From Adiantum capillus-veneris (Eukaryota; Streptophyta; Polypodiopsida; Polypodiales; Pteridaceae), in NCBI GenBank assembly GCA_014529385.2, contig CM043946.1, forward strand, positions 15,827,077 through 15,891,076: a stretch of DNA of 64,000 bases. The letters are read 5' to 3'. Each line of letters begins with the position of its first letter. Within the stretch, counting starts at the first letter, position 1. Positions 44,792-57,270 of the stretch are shown one piece after another. The notes under the pieces are model-generated. The model ran no database searches. It saw nothing but the letters and a program-made list of their open reading frames with translations, and was not told the origin of the DNA. Position numbers and translations under genes: made by a program.

Positions 44792-46899
44792 TGAGTGGCA
44801 TAAAATGGTAACCATCTTTTTGCAACATTTCTCAGCCTACTCAACGTCCTCTTCCTCATATGTGTATATATTTTTCTACGCTATTAAGTTATCTAGAGTA
44901 AATTTCCCCTCTTCGTTTAACCTTTGTGGCGACACATACATTATACTCTTCTCAAAAATGTCACCTTAGTCATATATTTATATTACCACCCTTTTCTTTT
45001 TTGCTGTGTAAATAGAATAAGCATACAATAACCAACTATATACCCCCAAACTTTCTTACCTCTTTTGAATTAGTAGTAGAAAAAATAATATATCCATCTT
45101 CCACCCCATATAGATAAATTCCCATGGAAATCAACTCTCCACTTGTCTTTACCAAGATTATGGTCCCTCTCTACAAGTCTTCTATACCCCCTACATAGGT
45201 GGCCCAATATCTCTTAAGAATATACATATAGTTTTTCTCCTTTCAAAAAAGACTCCAATTGTATATTCTTTTCACAAGCAAATAATATTGGGCCCTCCTC
45301 TATTTGTTTAAGCATCATAGCCTTTTGAAAAAGCATGATTCCCCTTGGATGCATACAAGCAAAGGGCTCATACAAGAAGACTTTGAAGCAAAAGGTTCCC
45401 TAGCCTAGTGTGGACCTTCCAAACCGAATTCCTTGGTGCATGGGCGTGAAGAATAGTCCAAATTCATATCAAACATGTTGAGAAGGTCAATTTTGCCTTT
45501 TGAAGCATGTCATTCCGAGCTACAGGTAAGCTACAGGTAAAAAGTTATGGTCAAAATAGTGTAAATCTGACAGATTCGCAGCAAAAGGGAACTGTAAATC
45601 AAGTAAATCAAGAGGGTGAGATCTTATTTTTCCCTACTCATCTTCTAGAAGAGCAATGAGTGTTCAAGGTCACTTGCATGTGATGGGACCAACCTAAAGA
45701 TGCTTTCTAAATGCCAAGACAGACAAGTTGAGATACCCCGCAGGAGCCACCCGTAGGGCCTCATGGTGGGGCCCACCTACATTATGCACCCCTATGGAGT
45801 CTTCACGGTCTAAAATGATATTTTTGGTGAATAAATAGTCCCTTTTATGTCCAATATTCAATGAGTGGTCAAAGGACACTTAATTAGGTCTAATCACTTA
45901 CTCTAATTAAGTGTAGCATAATCCCACTCCTACACAACTATAAATAGCCCCCTTGGAGAGACTCAAGTACACACACACACCTATATTTTCAACTTCATGT
46001 TGTTTCTTGATCAATAGTAGAGAAAACCCCAACTCTCCCTCTTTCACATCCTCCCTCCTAACCTTCCTCTTTGGAGGAAGTGCAACTCTATTCTCCACTC
46101 TTTCCATTCTACAATCTTTTACTCCATCAACCCAATAAATCATTTGTAGCACCTCAATAACTTGTAAATACATCATGATCTCTCTCATGGTTATGTTAAT
46201 GATCATGAAATCATCTTCAAAACTTTCAAGTGTCGCAATTCGTGATGGTTAGCAAGCGTCGGTCCTCCCCTTAAAAGGTGTGCGAGAAATCAAGTAAGTG
46301 TTCTATTCTCAATTTACCATTGGTTTGTTTCTCCACACTTATTCAATTGGTCTAAAGAAATTTCTCACTCCAACTCTCTTTTGCTTCATTACATATGCAT
46401 GTGGCTACCTCTCATGGTGATTTTATTTGTGTCATGGCATTGCATAGATGGAGATGAGCTCTCTATGCAAAGTGTGTTAGTTTGATGTAAGTGATTCTCT
46501 TGTGTGTTTGAGAGGCAAGTCTTGTGTGCATGATTTTTTTGATGAGTGCTTGAGAGAGGAAGAGTTTGGATGTATTATGGGTATTCTTATGGGGAGAAGG
46601 TGAATGCTATTCCACAAATTGCATATTTCATTTTGATGCACGGCATTGGGTTGCATAAATCGTTGGGTTGCATAAATCGTTGATGGTGTTCAAGTGTCCA
46701 AAGTGTATATAGAGTAAGGGGGTTTTCAAAGTGTGTTTGCTTGAGTGGGTGAGTGCAAGTGTCATTTTGATTGGTTTCCTTCTCCACTCCCAAAAGAAGG
46801 TGGTGCCTCAAGTAGTGTGTGTACCTCTTTACGAATATTTTGTGAGGGTAGGCCCATTGGTTTGGGTTTAGAGGCCCCATTTCAAAAAGCTCGCCCTCA
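44792..46899. mobile_element. 2.1-kb TG...CA insert in D, probable solo LTR
   Basis: A 2,108-bp segment beginning TGAGTGGCATAAAATGG and ending GCTCGCCCTCA, flanked by ATGG on both sides (44788-44791 and 46900-46903). Cutting it out restores the Pol codons for KPDGTVDRYKVRL, in frame. It is non-coding and carries a TATA box CTATAAATAG near 45938 followed by a CT-rich leader, as in LTR promoters. No partner LTR or internal region is seen, so it is best read as a solo LTR from a gypsy-type element. A 4-bp duplication is slightly short for that. Confidence 0.65.
45938..45948 (+). promoter_or_regulatory. TATA box in the 2.1-kb insert
   Basis: CTATAAATAGC, followed about 25 bp later by a C/T-rich transcribed-looking leader. 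This suggests plus-strand orientation of the inserted LTR. Confidence 0.5.
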
Positions 46900-46904
46900 A
46901 TGGT

Positions 46905-48284
46905 ACTGTTGACAGGTACAAAGTAAGGCTTGTGGCAAAAAGCTATGCGTAACAGAAAGGCATAGATTATGATGAAACCTTTGCTCCTACTTCTCGTGCG
47001 TCCACAGTTAGATCACTAGTTGCAATTGCTGCTCATCATGGTTGGAAATTGCATCAGTTGGATATCAAAACTGCTTTTTTGAATGGTGATTTGCAGGAAG
47101 AAGTTTATGTAAGTCAACCAAGTGGTTTTGTTGTAAAAGGTCAAGAGCAAAAAGTATGTAGATTGCGTAAAGCTTTGTATGGTCTCAAACAGGCTCCAAG
47201 AGCATGGTATGAGAAGATACATACTTATTTGATTGGCCAGGGATTTCAGAATAGTCCAACAGAAAGTACTTTGTATGTCAAAAAGAGAGATGGAGTTCTC
47301 ATTATGCTAACACTTTATGTGGATGATATGCTTCTTACAGGCAATACTGCAGATGAAATTGAAGCGTTTAAAGATGCTTTGAGAAAAACCTTTGAGATGT
47401 CTGATCTTGGTTTGCTACATTATTACTTGGGTATTCAATTTGTGCAATCAGAGGATGGCATATACATGTTGCAGGCAAAATATTTGCATAAAATTTTGGA
47501 CAAGTTTGGTATGCAAAATTGTAAGCCAATCTCTACACCCGTAGAAACTGGATCAAAGTTGAGCATGCACGATGCTGGAGAACCTTTTGATGTACATACT
47601 TATGCAGCAGCGGTTGGTTGCTTGATATATTTGGCAGGCAACACTCGTCCAGACATTCAATTTGGGGTTTCACAAGCAAGCATATTTATGCACAGTCCAG
47701 GTATGCATCATTGGCAGGCTGTGAAGCGCATACTTCGTTACCTTTCAGGTACCCCTAATCTTGCCATGTTCTTTCCAAGGGGGGATATGTATGGAAAGCA
47801 CAGTTCTATGCAGCTTCTTGGTTACAGAGATTCAGATTGGGCTGGTGATTTTGACACACGACATTCCACAAGTGGCAATTGTTTTTTCTTGGGAAATGCA
47901 TGTATATCTTGGCTAAGCAAGAAGCAACCCACAGTGGCTACATCAACTTGTGAAGCTGAGTACAGGGCAGCTTTCATGGCAACAGTTGATTGTGTATGGA
48001 TACGCAGGTTATTGGCAGATCTTTGTGAGTGTCAACAGGCACCCACTACCATTTTCATTGACAGTCAGAGTGCTATGGCAATTGCAAGGAATCCAGTATT
48101 TCATGCAAGAACAAAGCACATAGAGGTTCACTACCACTATGTCAGGGAAAGGCTACATGCAGGGGAGATCACACTAACTTACTGTCCTACACAGAATAAC
48201 ATTGCAGATCTATTTACGAAGGCGTTATCACGAGAAAAGTTTGAAGCTTTCCGAAAAGCTTTGGGCTTACTCTCATACACATGA
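46905..48284 (+). pseudogene. Copia D reverse transcriptase C-part and RNase H
   Basis: The same frame as 43887-44791. Begins TVDRYKVRLVAKSYA, then TAA (46950-46952, CAA in relatives), then QKGIDYDETFAPTSR. From 47049 a clean frame of 411 codons: QLDIKTAFLNGDL, YGLKQAPRAWYEK, YVDDMLLTG (about 47320), RNase H DSDWAGDFDTR, CEAEYRAAFMATVD and DSQSAMAIARN, and the tail NIADLFTKALSREKF. A polypurine tract CAGGGGGGATT precedes the 3' LTR. Confidence 0.93.
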
Positions 48285-48331
48285 TGATCTGCTACCTTGT
48301 ACGGATTCACACTATCACTACAGGGGGGATT

Positions 48332-48608
48332 TGTAGACATGTAGTAGTGTTAGTGTGTATACGCGCTTCACCAGGGGCACTTTTCTCCCACTGGGTTTTT
48401 CCCCCTGGACATCCAGTATGAAAGGACACCTTATCTCTTAGGGTTTCATATAAGCTTTGTTGCTCTGAGTTTGTATATATTATTATTCCAATACAGAGAG
48501 AGAGACTACAGAGATCTCGTACACAAGCTCTGTGTCTTCTCCTTCTCCATCTTCTTCCTACTCTGAGTTGCTGTCTTCCTTCTGTTTCCTGTTTCATCAT
48601 CTTCAACA
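48332..48608 (+). repeat. 3' LTR of copia D
   Basis: 277 bp, nearly identical to the 5' LTR. Ends CTTCAACA followed by AGTCT. Confidence 0.96.
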
Positions 48609-48816
48609 AGTCTCTCAGCAGGAGAGATCAACTTGGCTTATGTGCCAACACAGGACAACCTTGCAGATCTTTTCACAAAGGCATTGTCTTGTAGAAGCTT
48701 GAAGCTTTACGCAAAGCTTTGGGCTTACTCCCCTTTGTGGACTGATCATGTCCTCAGAGCATGGCACTTCCCTTTACTCATGTGCCAACTCTCACCGCAT
48801 CACTCCAGGGGGGATT
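48609..48816 (+). pseudogene. Element E RNase H tail and polypurine tract
   Basis: Resumes E Pol after D: AGEINLAYVPTQDNLADLF, TKALS, then a degenerate end. CCAGGGGGGATT lies directly before the 3' LTR. The equivalent in D is AGEITLTYCPTQNNIADLF. Confidence 0.92.
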
Positions 48817-49043
48817 TGTTACCAGATATATGTGGTAGTGATGTGTGTGAACACACTAGGACCGCCAGGGCATTTTCTCCCTCTTTAGGAGTTTTTTCCC
48901 CCTGAGCATTGTATATATGCCCATCACTCTAGGGCTATCTATCTTTCCATTGCATACTAAGTAACACACTCTCTATTGTGTGCCTTGAGCTTCCTTCGTC
49001 TTCTCCAAGCTATGTGCGTTTCTCTACAACCCTAATTCCAACA
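48817..49043 (+). repeat. 3' LTR of copia E
   Basis: 227 bp, TGTTACCAGATATATGTGG...CTAATTCCAACA, followed by TCTGG, the target duplication shared with 32252-32256. Confidence 0.93.
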
Positions 49044-49048
49044 TCTGG

Positions 49049-50925
49049 CGCTCATTTAGACTTCTTGATTTTCCAAGCAAACCCAATGTAGAGATATACT
49101 AACTTCTCCACAATTCTACAAAGAGCATGCATTGTACATATGTAGAGATATACTAACTTCTCCACAATTCTACGAAGAGCATGCATTGTACAAATGTGGA
49201 TATTAACAAGTGGAATTTCTAGAACTGGGCAGAAGTTAGGATCTTCATTGTGTCAAGTAGGAGCCTTTCTCCACCACTTTGGGTCCATCACCTTTGTAGA
49301 CTCCATGAAAAACAGACATGGAGATTTTGCCATTGCACCCATTCCACAATTATACATACACTTCAGTGTTTTGAGGTCACCTACAAGATGCCATTGGACA
49401 TGAAAGTCTGCCCTCCCATCCACAGAAAATTGGGGGTTTGATTGAATACCCAAAACAAAATGTCATGGTCCGTTTCTTTACCTGAAAGATTTAGCAGGAT
49501 GTGATGTGAAATAAAATGTATTATTTTAGTAAAAGGGTTAAAAGAAAATGAATTGCCTCAGAAGCACCCAGCCACCATATGTGGGCTTTTGACTGAACAT
49601 TGAACTATAAAGGATCCTTGGTAGGACATTTGAAAGTTCCCTATTCATCAGTGTCATTATCACTTGCTCTAGCTTGTTCTCTAGAATCTCACACTCATTT
49701 AACTTCAAGACATAATGTAGCACACCGCCAGTCTCTTCAAATGTGACATTGTAAAACTCTACCATTTTGGTTTGCAACATAGTAAGGTTCATGAAGATAT
49801 TGTTGTGCTCATCATAAGTTGTAGTTGCTCCTTGGCCTTTGTAAGTACTTTGAATATAAAAGGGACAACCAAGGAAGTCGTTATGTGCATTGTTGAGCTA
49901 AATTCTCCCTCTCCAAACACTTAATATTGTTGGTAGAATCTTGAATTTTATTCCCTTCTTCACAAATATGGAGGAAACAAACCGTTGAATAGCTGAATAC
50001 TCTCACTTGCTCATGCCAAGTGAGTCAAGTGTGCCTTGTAGCTCTGTTTTGCATGCATTTCATTTTGCAAAATAAATCGGTCCATACTATCCCTCTGCAA
50101 AACCTTAAACTTCTTGTCATGAATTATATATTTTGCAATGCTACTGCTTATCAAAGGCTTCAATTGCTTCCCTACATTGGTTGTAGGATCTATGTTTTCC
50201 TTGTCTAGATAAATAGCTTGTCTACAAAGAAAGCAATACATAAGTCAAAGAAATACATTGATTAGTATGTCTACAAAGAAAGCATAAATAAGTCAATCGA
50301 ATACATTGATTAGCATGTCTACAAAGAAAGCAATACATAAGTTAAACCAAGACATAGAAAGATTCTTGTCCTCACCTCAATGCTTGGATTCTCTTTTTCA
50401 AACCACTTGATCTAACCTTCAAGGTTTCAAGATTTCATAGTTTCTTCTTTTGCACACGAGCACCCAAGCTCGTATCCTTCTTCTGTAACCTTTGCACCTT
50501 TTCTTGCAGGACCTGTAATTCGTCTGAGTGCTGCAATATGGTTTTTTGGTCATTACAATGCAAACTAAGAGTGTAGAATCTCCTTTGCTTAAGCAATGCA
50601 TCTGGGATTTTCAACTTGGCTAGTTAAGGATTTGTAATATCCAAGCAACCCATTCTCTCCGTTACTAGGTCAACAGACCAATAGGATTTGTAATTGGAGG
50701 AGAGGCATTAGTCTTAGGATTAAGAGGATAGAGGGAGCCATGTGTCCAAATGTCTACATATTGTGCTCCCTCTTCTCTGAGTGTGTATTTTCTTGCTACT
50801 GTGACTTGTGTATTGGTTTTGCTTCGCTTACATAGAGGCGCATATTGTGGATCCAAGTCAATATGTAGATGATATTTAGGACGTTTGGCAAGGAGGTTTG
50901 AGGTTGTGGAGGATAGGACCATTAG
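49049..50925 (-). pseudogene. Unknown family U, copy 2 N-terminal part (U2a)
   Basis: Minus strand, beginning near 50922 with SSTTSNLLAKRPKYHLHIDL and VDIWTHGSLYPLNP, both shared with U1. A Lys/Gln-rich coiled-coil-like block (about 50560-50440) follows, then blocks IDPTTNVGKQLKPLI (about 50190) and VKLNECEILENKLEQV-like sequence (about 49700). The conserved cysteine motif FHVQWHLVGDLKTLKCM...SPCLFF lies at about 49425-49300, and then IHICTMHALCRIVEKLVYLY (about 49200-49090). Copia E enters at 49048, and the frame continues at 32251 (U2b). Stops and frameshifts are frequent. No known family is recognised. Confidence 0.55.
49087..49194. repeat. 54-bp tandem duplication inside U2
   Basis: Two copies (49087-49140 and 49141-49194) of tgtagagatatactaacttc...attgtacata, differing at two or three bases. 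The length is 18 codons, so the CTMHALCRIVEKLVYLY block is duplicated in frame on the minus strand. Confidence 0.93.
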
Positions 50926-51571
50926 TGCTTAGTGCAAGGAAGACGAGAAAAACATTGCAACTCAGTGCTAGAGGGCCATTGCAGCTCAATGCAAGAAACA
51001 TTGAAACTCCCTCCAAGATGACGAGGTGCATTAACTGTAACTGAAAAGAGACATTCCCTCAATCATCATGGTTGTTATGAATCCGTCAAAAGAATCCGCT
51101 TGGAAGTACACTTTTGAACGGTTGTTTGAGGACAACTTTTCTTTTACCACACCTATTTTCTAGAGAGAGAATGCCAAAAATTCTATTTTCTTAGAAGGCC
51201 CTCCAAATGACCTCCAAAATTTTCTAATAAGGTCCATAAAGAGTGGATTGATCAAATTCTTATACGTTCTAGATTCTTGCTTAGCATCCTAGATACTTGT
51301 CCTAGTTGACATATTCATAAATTTTGAGGAAAGAATATACATCAAGAAGGGGAAATGTTAACACATGATGGTGGTTAACTATTATTTTGAGTATTTTTAG
51401 TCATGGGCCGAGCTTGTTAGTTTTGTATATGCATGGTAGGTGATTGGGTGATAGCCAATGACAGGCGCACTATAAAATTTACGAGATTAGGTTTGTATGT
51501 TTTGACTGGCCAAGTGTGGATGCTCTTTCATGAAAAGGATGGACCATAGATAGGCCATTGAATACCTAAAA
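50926..51571. other. Non-coding interval upstream of U2
   Basis: About 650 bp with no coding-like frame. It would hold the U2 promoter if U2 ever was a gene, but no TATA box is evident and no inverted repeat was found. Confidence 0.5.
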
Positions 51572-51650
51572 GTCTCTCATTCTCATATGTGCAATACAGA
51601 GAGTGCTCTTGCTCCATCTCCTTCTCCATTGCATGCTTGTGGTTGTGAGA

Positions 51651-51702
<52 letters not shown>

Positions 51703-51830
51703 TTTAGTTAAAACTCTCTCATTCTCATATGTGCAATACAGAGAGTGCTCTTGCTCCATCTCCTTCTCCATTGCATGCTTGTGGTTGTGAGAGTGTGTGT
51801 ATGTGTATGTGTGTGTATTTTAGTTATTTA
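51572..51830. repeat. 142-bp tandem duplication with GT microsatellite
   Basis: Two copies of ctctcattctcatatgtgca...gttgtgagagtgtgtg, starting 51572 and 51714. Each ends in a GT/GTAT run, longer in the first. Confidence 0.93.
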
Positions 51831-52244
51831 CTTATATTACCCACAGACGAACATATACATGTTCAAAGACCAAGGTACCTAGATAAATACAAGGTTTATT
51901 ATACAAAACAAACTTAGATAACATGATTTTGTACAAATGAATAACATCAGGTTGGTACAAGACACCATCCAAAACGTAGAGACTCCTTCACAAACTTCAA
52001 ACCAGCTGCCAATCTTCCAAACAGTAAAGCACCAAAAAACTGAACCAAAGAGAGTAGCCCTCACCTGCACACCTACAAACAACAAAACACTCTATTAGCA
52101 TTGGCTCAATATGTAGGTAATGCAAGGCATCCTAGTTGTTATCCATGTCACAAAGGTACAAATTTTTGTGCAAGTAAACTTATCATTGAAAGAGAAATTT
52201 CAAGAGACTTTGGTAGCCAATTGCACCATCATAAAAAAACCTTC

Positions 52245-53060
52245 AACAGTATGGTATATTGGTACTGGTAATGGTATCAATCTCAGATTTTCAGTGCTAG
52301 TACTGGTACTGGTACTACTGGTATTGCTATACTGCTATATTGGTATACTAGTACACTAGTACTGGTACCAGTCTTCAACTCTCAGTGCTAGTACTGGTAC
52401 TGGTAGTACTGGTATTGATACTCCTATATTGCTATACTGGTATATTGGTTTCCAAACATATTGTCCATGTGGAGGATACCAGAAAAATGTACAAACCAGG
52501 AGTTTTATACTCAAAAATAGGAAATAGGTAATTCTATAAGAGTCCTACAAAGAGCCAATGTACTGGTACTGATACAGGTCTGGTATAATGGTACTGGTAC
52601 TGGTACTGGTACCAGTCTTCATATTTTCAGTGCTAGTACTAGTACTAGTACTGGTGCTGATACTGCTATACTAGTATTGGTACTTGTCTCAGATTTTCAA
52701 TGCTAGTACTGGTACTGGTAATACTGGTACTGATACTGCTATATTGGTATACCGGTTTACTGGTATACTGGCTTCCAGACATATTGTCCATGTCGAGAAA
52801 ACTAGAAAAATGTAAAACTAGGAGTTTTATACTCGAAGATAGAAAATAGGTAATTCTATAAGAGTCCCGCTGAGAGCCGATATATTGGTACATATACAAG
52901 TTTGATATACTAGTACTGGTACTGGTACTAGTCTTTAGATTTTCAGTGCTAGTACTGGTACTGATAGTACCGCTACTGATACTGCTATATTGATATACTA
53001 ATATACTGGTTAACTGGTATAGTGGTATACTAGTCATATTGTCCATGTCGAGAATAACCA
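52245..53060. repeat. Complex (TACTGG)n-type satellite with higher-order units
   Basis: Degenerate runs of tactggtactggtac and ctagtactggtac alternate with a unique block (catattgtccatgt, gagttttatact, ggtaattctataagagtc). The block appears three times (near 52461, 52780 and 53035), giving higher-order units of about 250-320 bp. Frames are rich in Tyr, Ser, Thr and Val purely from the repeat. Confidence 0.9.
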
Positions 53061-54200
<1,140 letters not shown>

Positions 54201-55110
54201 CATTGCGTGTTGGCGCTGGCAACGATGAGGCAGAGTACAACCTCTACTTCTTTGCGGCATGAGGAATCACTCGATGACGACATAGGGAGGTGAGTGACAC
54301 ACAATTGTTGTTTATTGGCACCACAAGTGTGTGCCTACTGCCTTTGTGGCTCACACATGGCACATGGCAAGTCCCTTGCACTGACGCAATTTGCAAGGCG
54401 GGTTGGAGTCTAGGTGATAGGATTGGTGGTGGGTATCCTGATATTGCAAGCTGAGTATGGGCTACAACATGTAGTTATCCCATGTTGGATCTTTCTTTTC
54501 AATAGTAGAATCACTATATCCAACAATATCCACATTTGATATCTTTGCCTACTTTTAAAACAAGTAAAGTGATAGTCTCTCCTTTCTGTAGGTTGTAGTC
54601 AATAGAGTCTCAATATACACTATATTGATGGAAACAACCCCCGGTTCTCTCTCTCATTTTATACTTGCACTACTCTCCTATGTACCAGCGTGTGCATCAG
54701 GCACCCCCATTTCCCTCATCTTTAGGCTTGCTAAGAATTTGGTCTTCCCTTTGCCATCTACAATTGGATCTGATATTCAACAAATGAGGACTAAGCTTTT
54801 TCTCTTCATCAGTTAAGACTCTCTGATGCTCACGACATTCAAAAATTTGCAATTGTGATTATCATTAAATTGAGCTAAATTAGACTTGTAGGAGTGAACC
54901 TTGATATACTATGGCCACAACATGCACAATTCATTGAGCAAGCCATCGTGATGCCTCACCTTATTTGGCATAGTAGAGGACCTTGCTGCTTAACTTTTTT
55001 GGCTTAACTAAAACTGTAGAACTTAAATATCACTATAAGAAATTTTAATATGGTGGTGAAATAAAATCCATTGATTACACTATATACTCCTTGAAAAATT
55101 CTAACTTTTG
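54201..55110. other. Non-coding interval
   Basis: About 900 bp without coding-like frames, repeats or RNA genes that I can identify. Confidence 0.5.

Positions 55111-55116
<6 letters not shown>

Positions 55117-55163
<47 letters not shown>
55117..55163. repeat. (CT)n microsatellite
   Basis: About 47 bp of CT units just before the segmental duplication. Confidence 0.97.
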
Positions 55164-55165
<2 letters not shown>

Positions 55166-55274
55166 ACCATGGCAAGTTCAACCATTCTTATGACATTTAT
55201 GCAGGCTTTATATTTCTATATTAATTTTTACTCAAATTTTCAAGAAGAAGACTTGAATACCTAAGTGAAAAGTA

Positions 55275-57270
55275 ATGCAGAAGGCATGATTGGTCATTAT
55301 GCTTGGGATTGCCAGTAGAATGAGCAGAATGATCAAAACCATATTGAAGTTGGTTGATTGAGATATCAGGTTTCCATTTGTGGAGAATGTATGCATATCA
55401 ATCGAAAAAGCGTGTGACAAGGCATGTCCTCGTATGAGGCCATGTCCGCTACACTGAAACCCATGAACCAACTATTACAAGAGATGATCCTCTTAGGCAA
55501 ACTATTAACCTCGTTAGCCACTTGGTGAGTATCTTTGAGTCTTTTAAAAGCTCCAATGTGTTAGGGTGGCTCCCTTGTTAACTGGATTTGGTAAGGGGTC
55601 TCTGCTTAAGGTGTGTTGTCTCTCATGGCCAATTCAACATGAGGTTATGATGTATGTTTGTTTTTTTTTAAAGAAAACATAATGCTCACATAATGCAAGA
55701 ATTGCAAAAAAAACAAGTGAAAGCGTCACGGGGGCTTTCTAAAATAATAAGAAAGTGATAAAGTCGTTAGGTTGAGTTTAACTAAAATCAGTGTTCGAGA
55801 AAGGATTGCCTTAGCTTAGCCTTCAGTTGGTTGAAAATCGAGACTAGCCGATTGCAAATCCCATATGGTAAAGGAAAGAAAAACAGTAAAAGATGTGAGG
55901 AATTAATTGAAAAATCTTGCAAATTTATGATAATATTTCTGATTCACTTCTTTGTGAGGAGAAAATTCGATCGACGAACATTTAATAAAAGAGACTTTCT
56001 CAAATATTGATTAGAAGTAATTTATAGAATTAAAAAAAATCAAGCCATGTCAGGGTGCAAAATAAAATGTGAAATAAAAAGAACTCATCAATGTGTGTGT
56101 GTGTAGAATTTACTAGAATTATGCAAGGCGAAGCTTCACTTTAACATTGTAAAACATAGAATGCAAGAAAAGTCAAAACATATAAGATAAAATGAAAGGT
56201 GAAAGAAAAAGATCCATTTATTATTTTAAAATTAAAATAACATTCAAGATAAGTTGGAATCATCATTGAAAATATTGAAAGTATGCTTAATCCAACTCTC
56301 TTCTAAAGCTTCTTTTAAAATTAAAGAAGCTACTTCTCCCTCAGGACGCATGGGCTTTGGATGTACTACTCGAACCCAGATGGACTATTGCCTTTTATGG
56401 GAAAAAAATCTTCTTTTAGAAAACCAAATACGATCATATTTACAAACAATAAGGCCCCCCATGACTAGAAGGAGCTCATTTATTTAGAAGACTAATAAAA
56501 CGGCATTGCCTTCAACGACGGCATGCCCCCTCTTAACCTCAAGCCCTTTCCTCCTCACAAATTTCATAACGCAAATCAAGAAAAGTACTCTCTCTCTCTA
56601 CTTTTGGTCTCATAGATCATACTGGCCTTTTGGAGAAAGGGATTATGGCCCCCTCTCGGGGACACGTGTCTGAAGGAGATTCATCCGGCTGGTGTGGACT
56701 GATCAAAACGGGAACACAGGAGACAGCGTTCGATTGGCGAGGAGAGAGAGAGAGAGAGAGAGAGAGAGGCTTGCCGCTACCTCAGAACATTTTGTTTAGT
56801 TTTGTTTCATATCTATGCAAAGGCTTGTTTGAATTTGGAAAACTATTTGTTATAGTCATCACATCTTTCCAAAAAGAAGACTAAAAATAACAGTATGGCC
56901 GGCCGCCTTCGACGGCCTCTCTCTTTGTGTGTGCTCACGCATGCACGCTTGCGTGTGCTATCTACCTATTTCACCAGGGATGCAGGAAACACAGCCGGAT
57001 CAAGCTGCTTGTGATGTGGTCAGGGGAGGGGCCGGAATTCCTCCATGCCTATATATAGTATAGATAGTGTGTTCTTTTCAAGAAACCCACTATCACAAAT
57101 ATCAACATGTATTCTATTGCCTTGGTACAAATCCTTCTTCTTAGCATTTGTTTGCCTCGTTGTCATGGCATGCCTTGGAGCCCAAGCTACAAACGTCTTA
57201 CTGCAAATCTCCCCCTCTACCTTGCCATGTTTGCCTTCAAGATGCAAGCGAATGTGATTGCATCTGGAGA
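55275..57270 (+). repeat. Segmental duplication, copy a
   Basis: Direct repeat with 60416-62505. Matching landmarks: aaggcatgattggtcattat (55281 and 60420), the cttctaaagcttcttttaaa stretch (about 56300 and 61425), gactggccgcc/ggccggccgcc, and cctatatatagtatagatag (57048 and 62290). Similarity is high with small indels and differing microsatellite lengths. The offset grows from about 5,139 to about 5,244 bp. Confidence 0.92.
57047..57270 (+). other. TATA-box and short signal-peptide-like ORF, duplicated
   Basis: TATATATAGTA (57048-57060) is followed after about 50 bp by ATG at 57107, MYSIALVQILLLSICLPRCHG, which resembles a secretory signal. The same arrangement with changed residues (MYPIALVQILLL...) is at 62290-62500, where the frame stops after 52 codons. 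The frame then runs into antisense PPR sequence, so any original gene is lost. Another frame (FFLAFVCLVVMACLGAQA) also looks signal-like, and I cannot tell which, if either, was used. Confidence 0.25.

Larger units (their letters stand above)
41315..48608 (+). mobile_element. Copia element D, TSD AGTCT
   Basis: LTRs of 279 bp (41315-41593) and 277 bp (48332-48608) differ by three substitutions and one 2-bp indel. Perfect duplication AGTCT (41310-41314 and 48609-48613). It inserted into the RNase H of element E. It contains gag, protease, integrase, reverse transcriptase and RNase H, but is itself interrupted at 44792-46899. Confidence 0.96.
32257..49043 (+). mobile_element. Copia element E with nested B and D, TSD TCTGG
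   Basis: The outermost element of a nested stack. LTRs of 225 bp (32257-32481) and 227 bp (48817-49043) differ at about 7% of positions. The target duplication TCTGG is perfect (32252-32256 and 49044-49048). Removing B (32618-37552) and D (41315-48608) leaves about 4.5 kb with leader, gag, protease, integrase, reverse transcriptase and RNase H in order. It inserted into the unknown gene U2. Confidence 0.93.

Noticed and set aside
44792-46899. Inverted-repeat DNA transposon in element D
   Set aside because: The two ends (TGAGTGGC and TGAGGGCG on opposite strands) match only loosely, whereas TG...CA ends plus a TATA box fit a solo LTR better.
48609-48816. Independent copia fragment
   Set aside because: It is the missing RNase H end of element E. 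The AGTCT duplication and continuous reading across D show this.
32257-49043. Introns or a multi-gene locus between the U2 halves
   Set aside because: The interval is fully explained by nested copia elements with target duplications.
57045-57257. Lipid-transfer-protein-like secreted peptide
   Set aside because: The signal-like stretch is short and read in competing frames. The frame starts inside the TATA box and lacks the eight-cysteine pattern.
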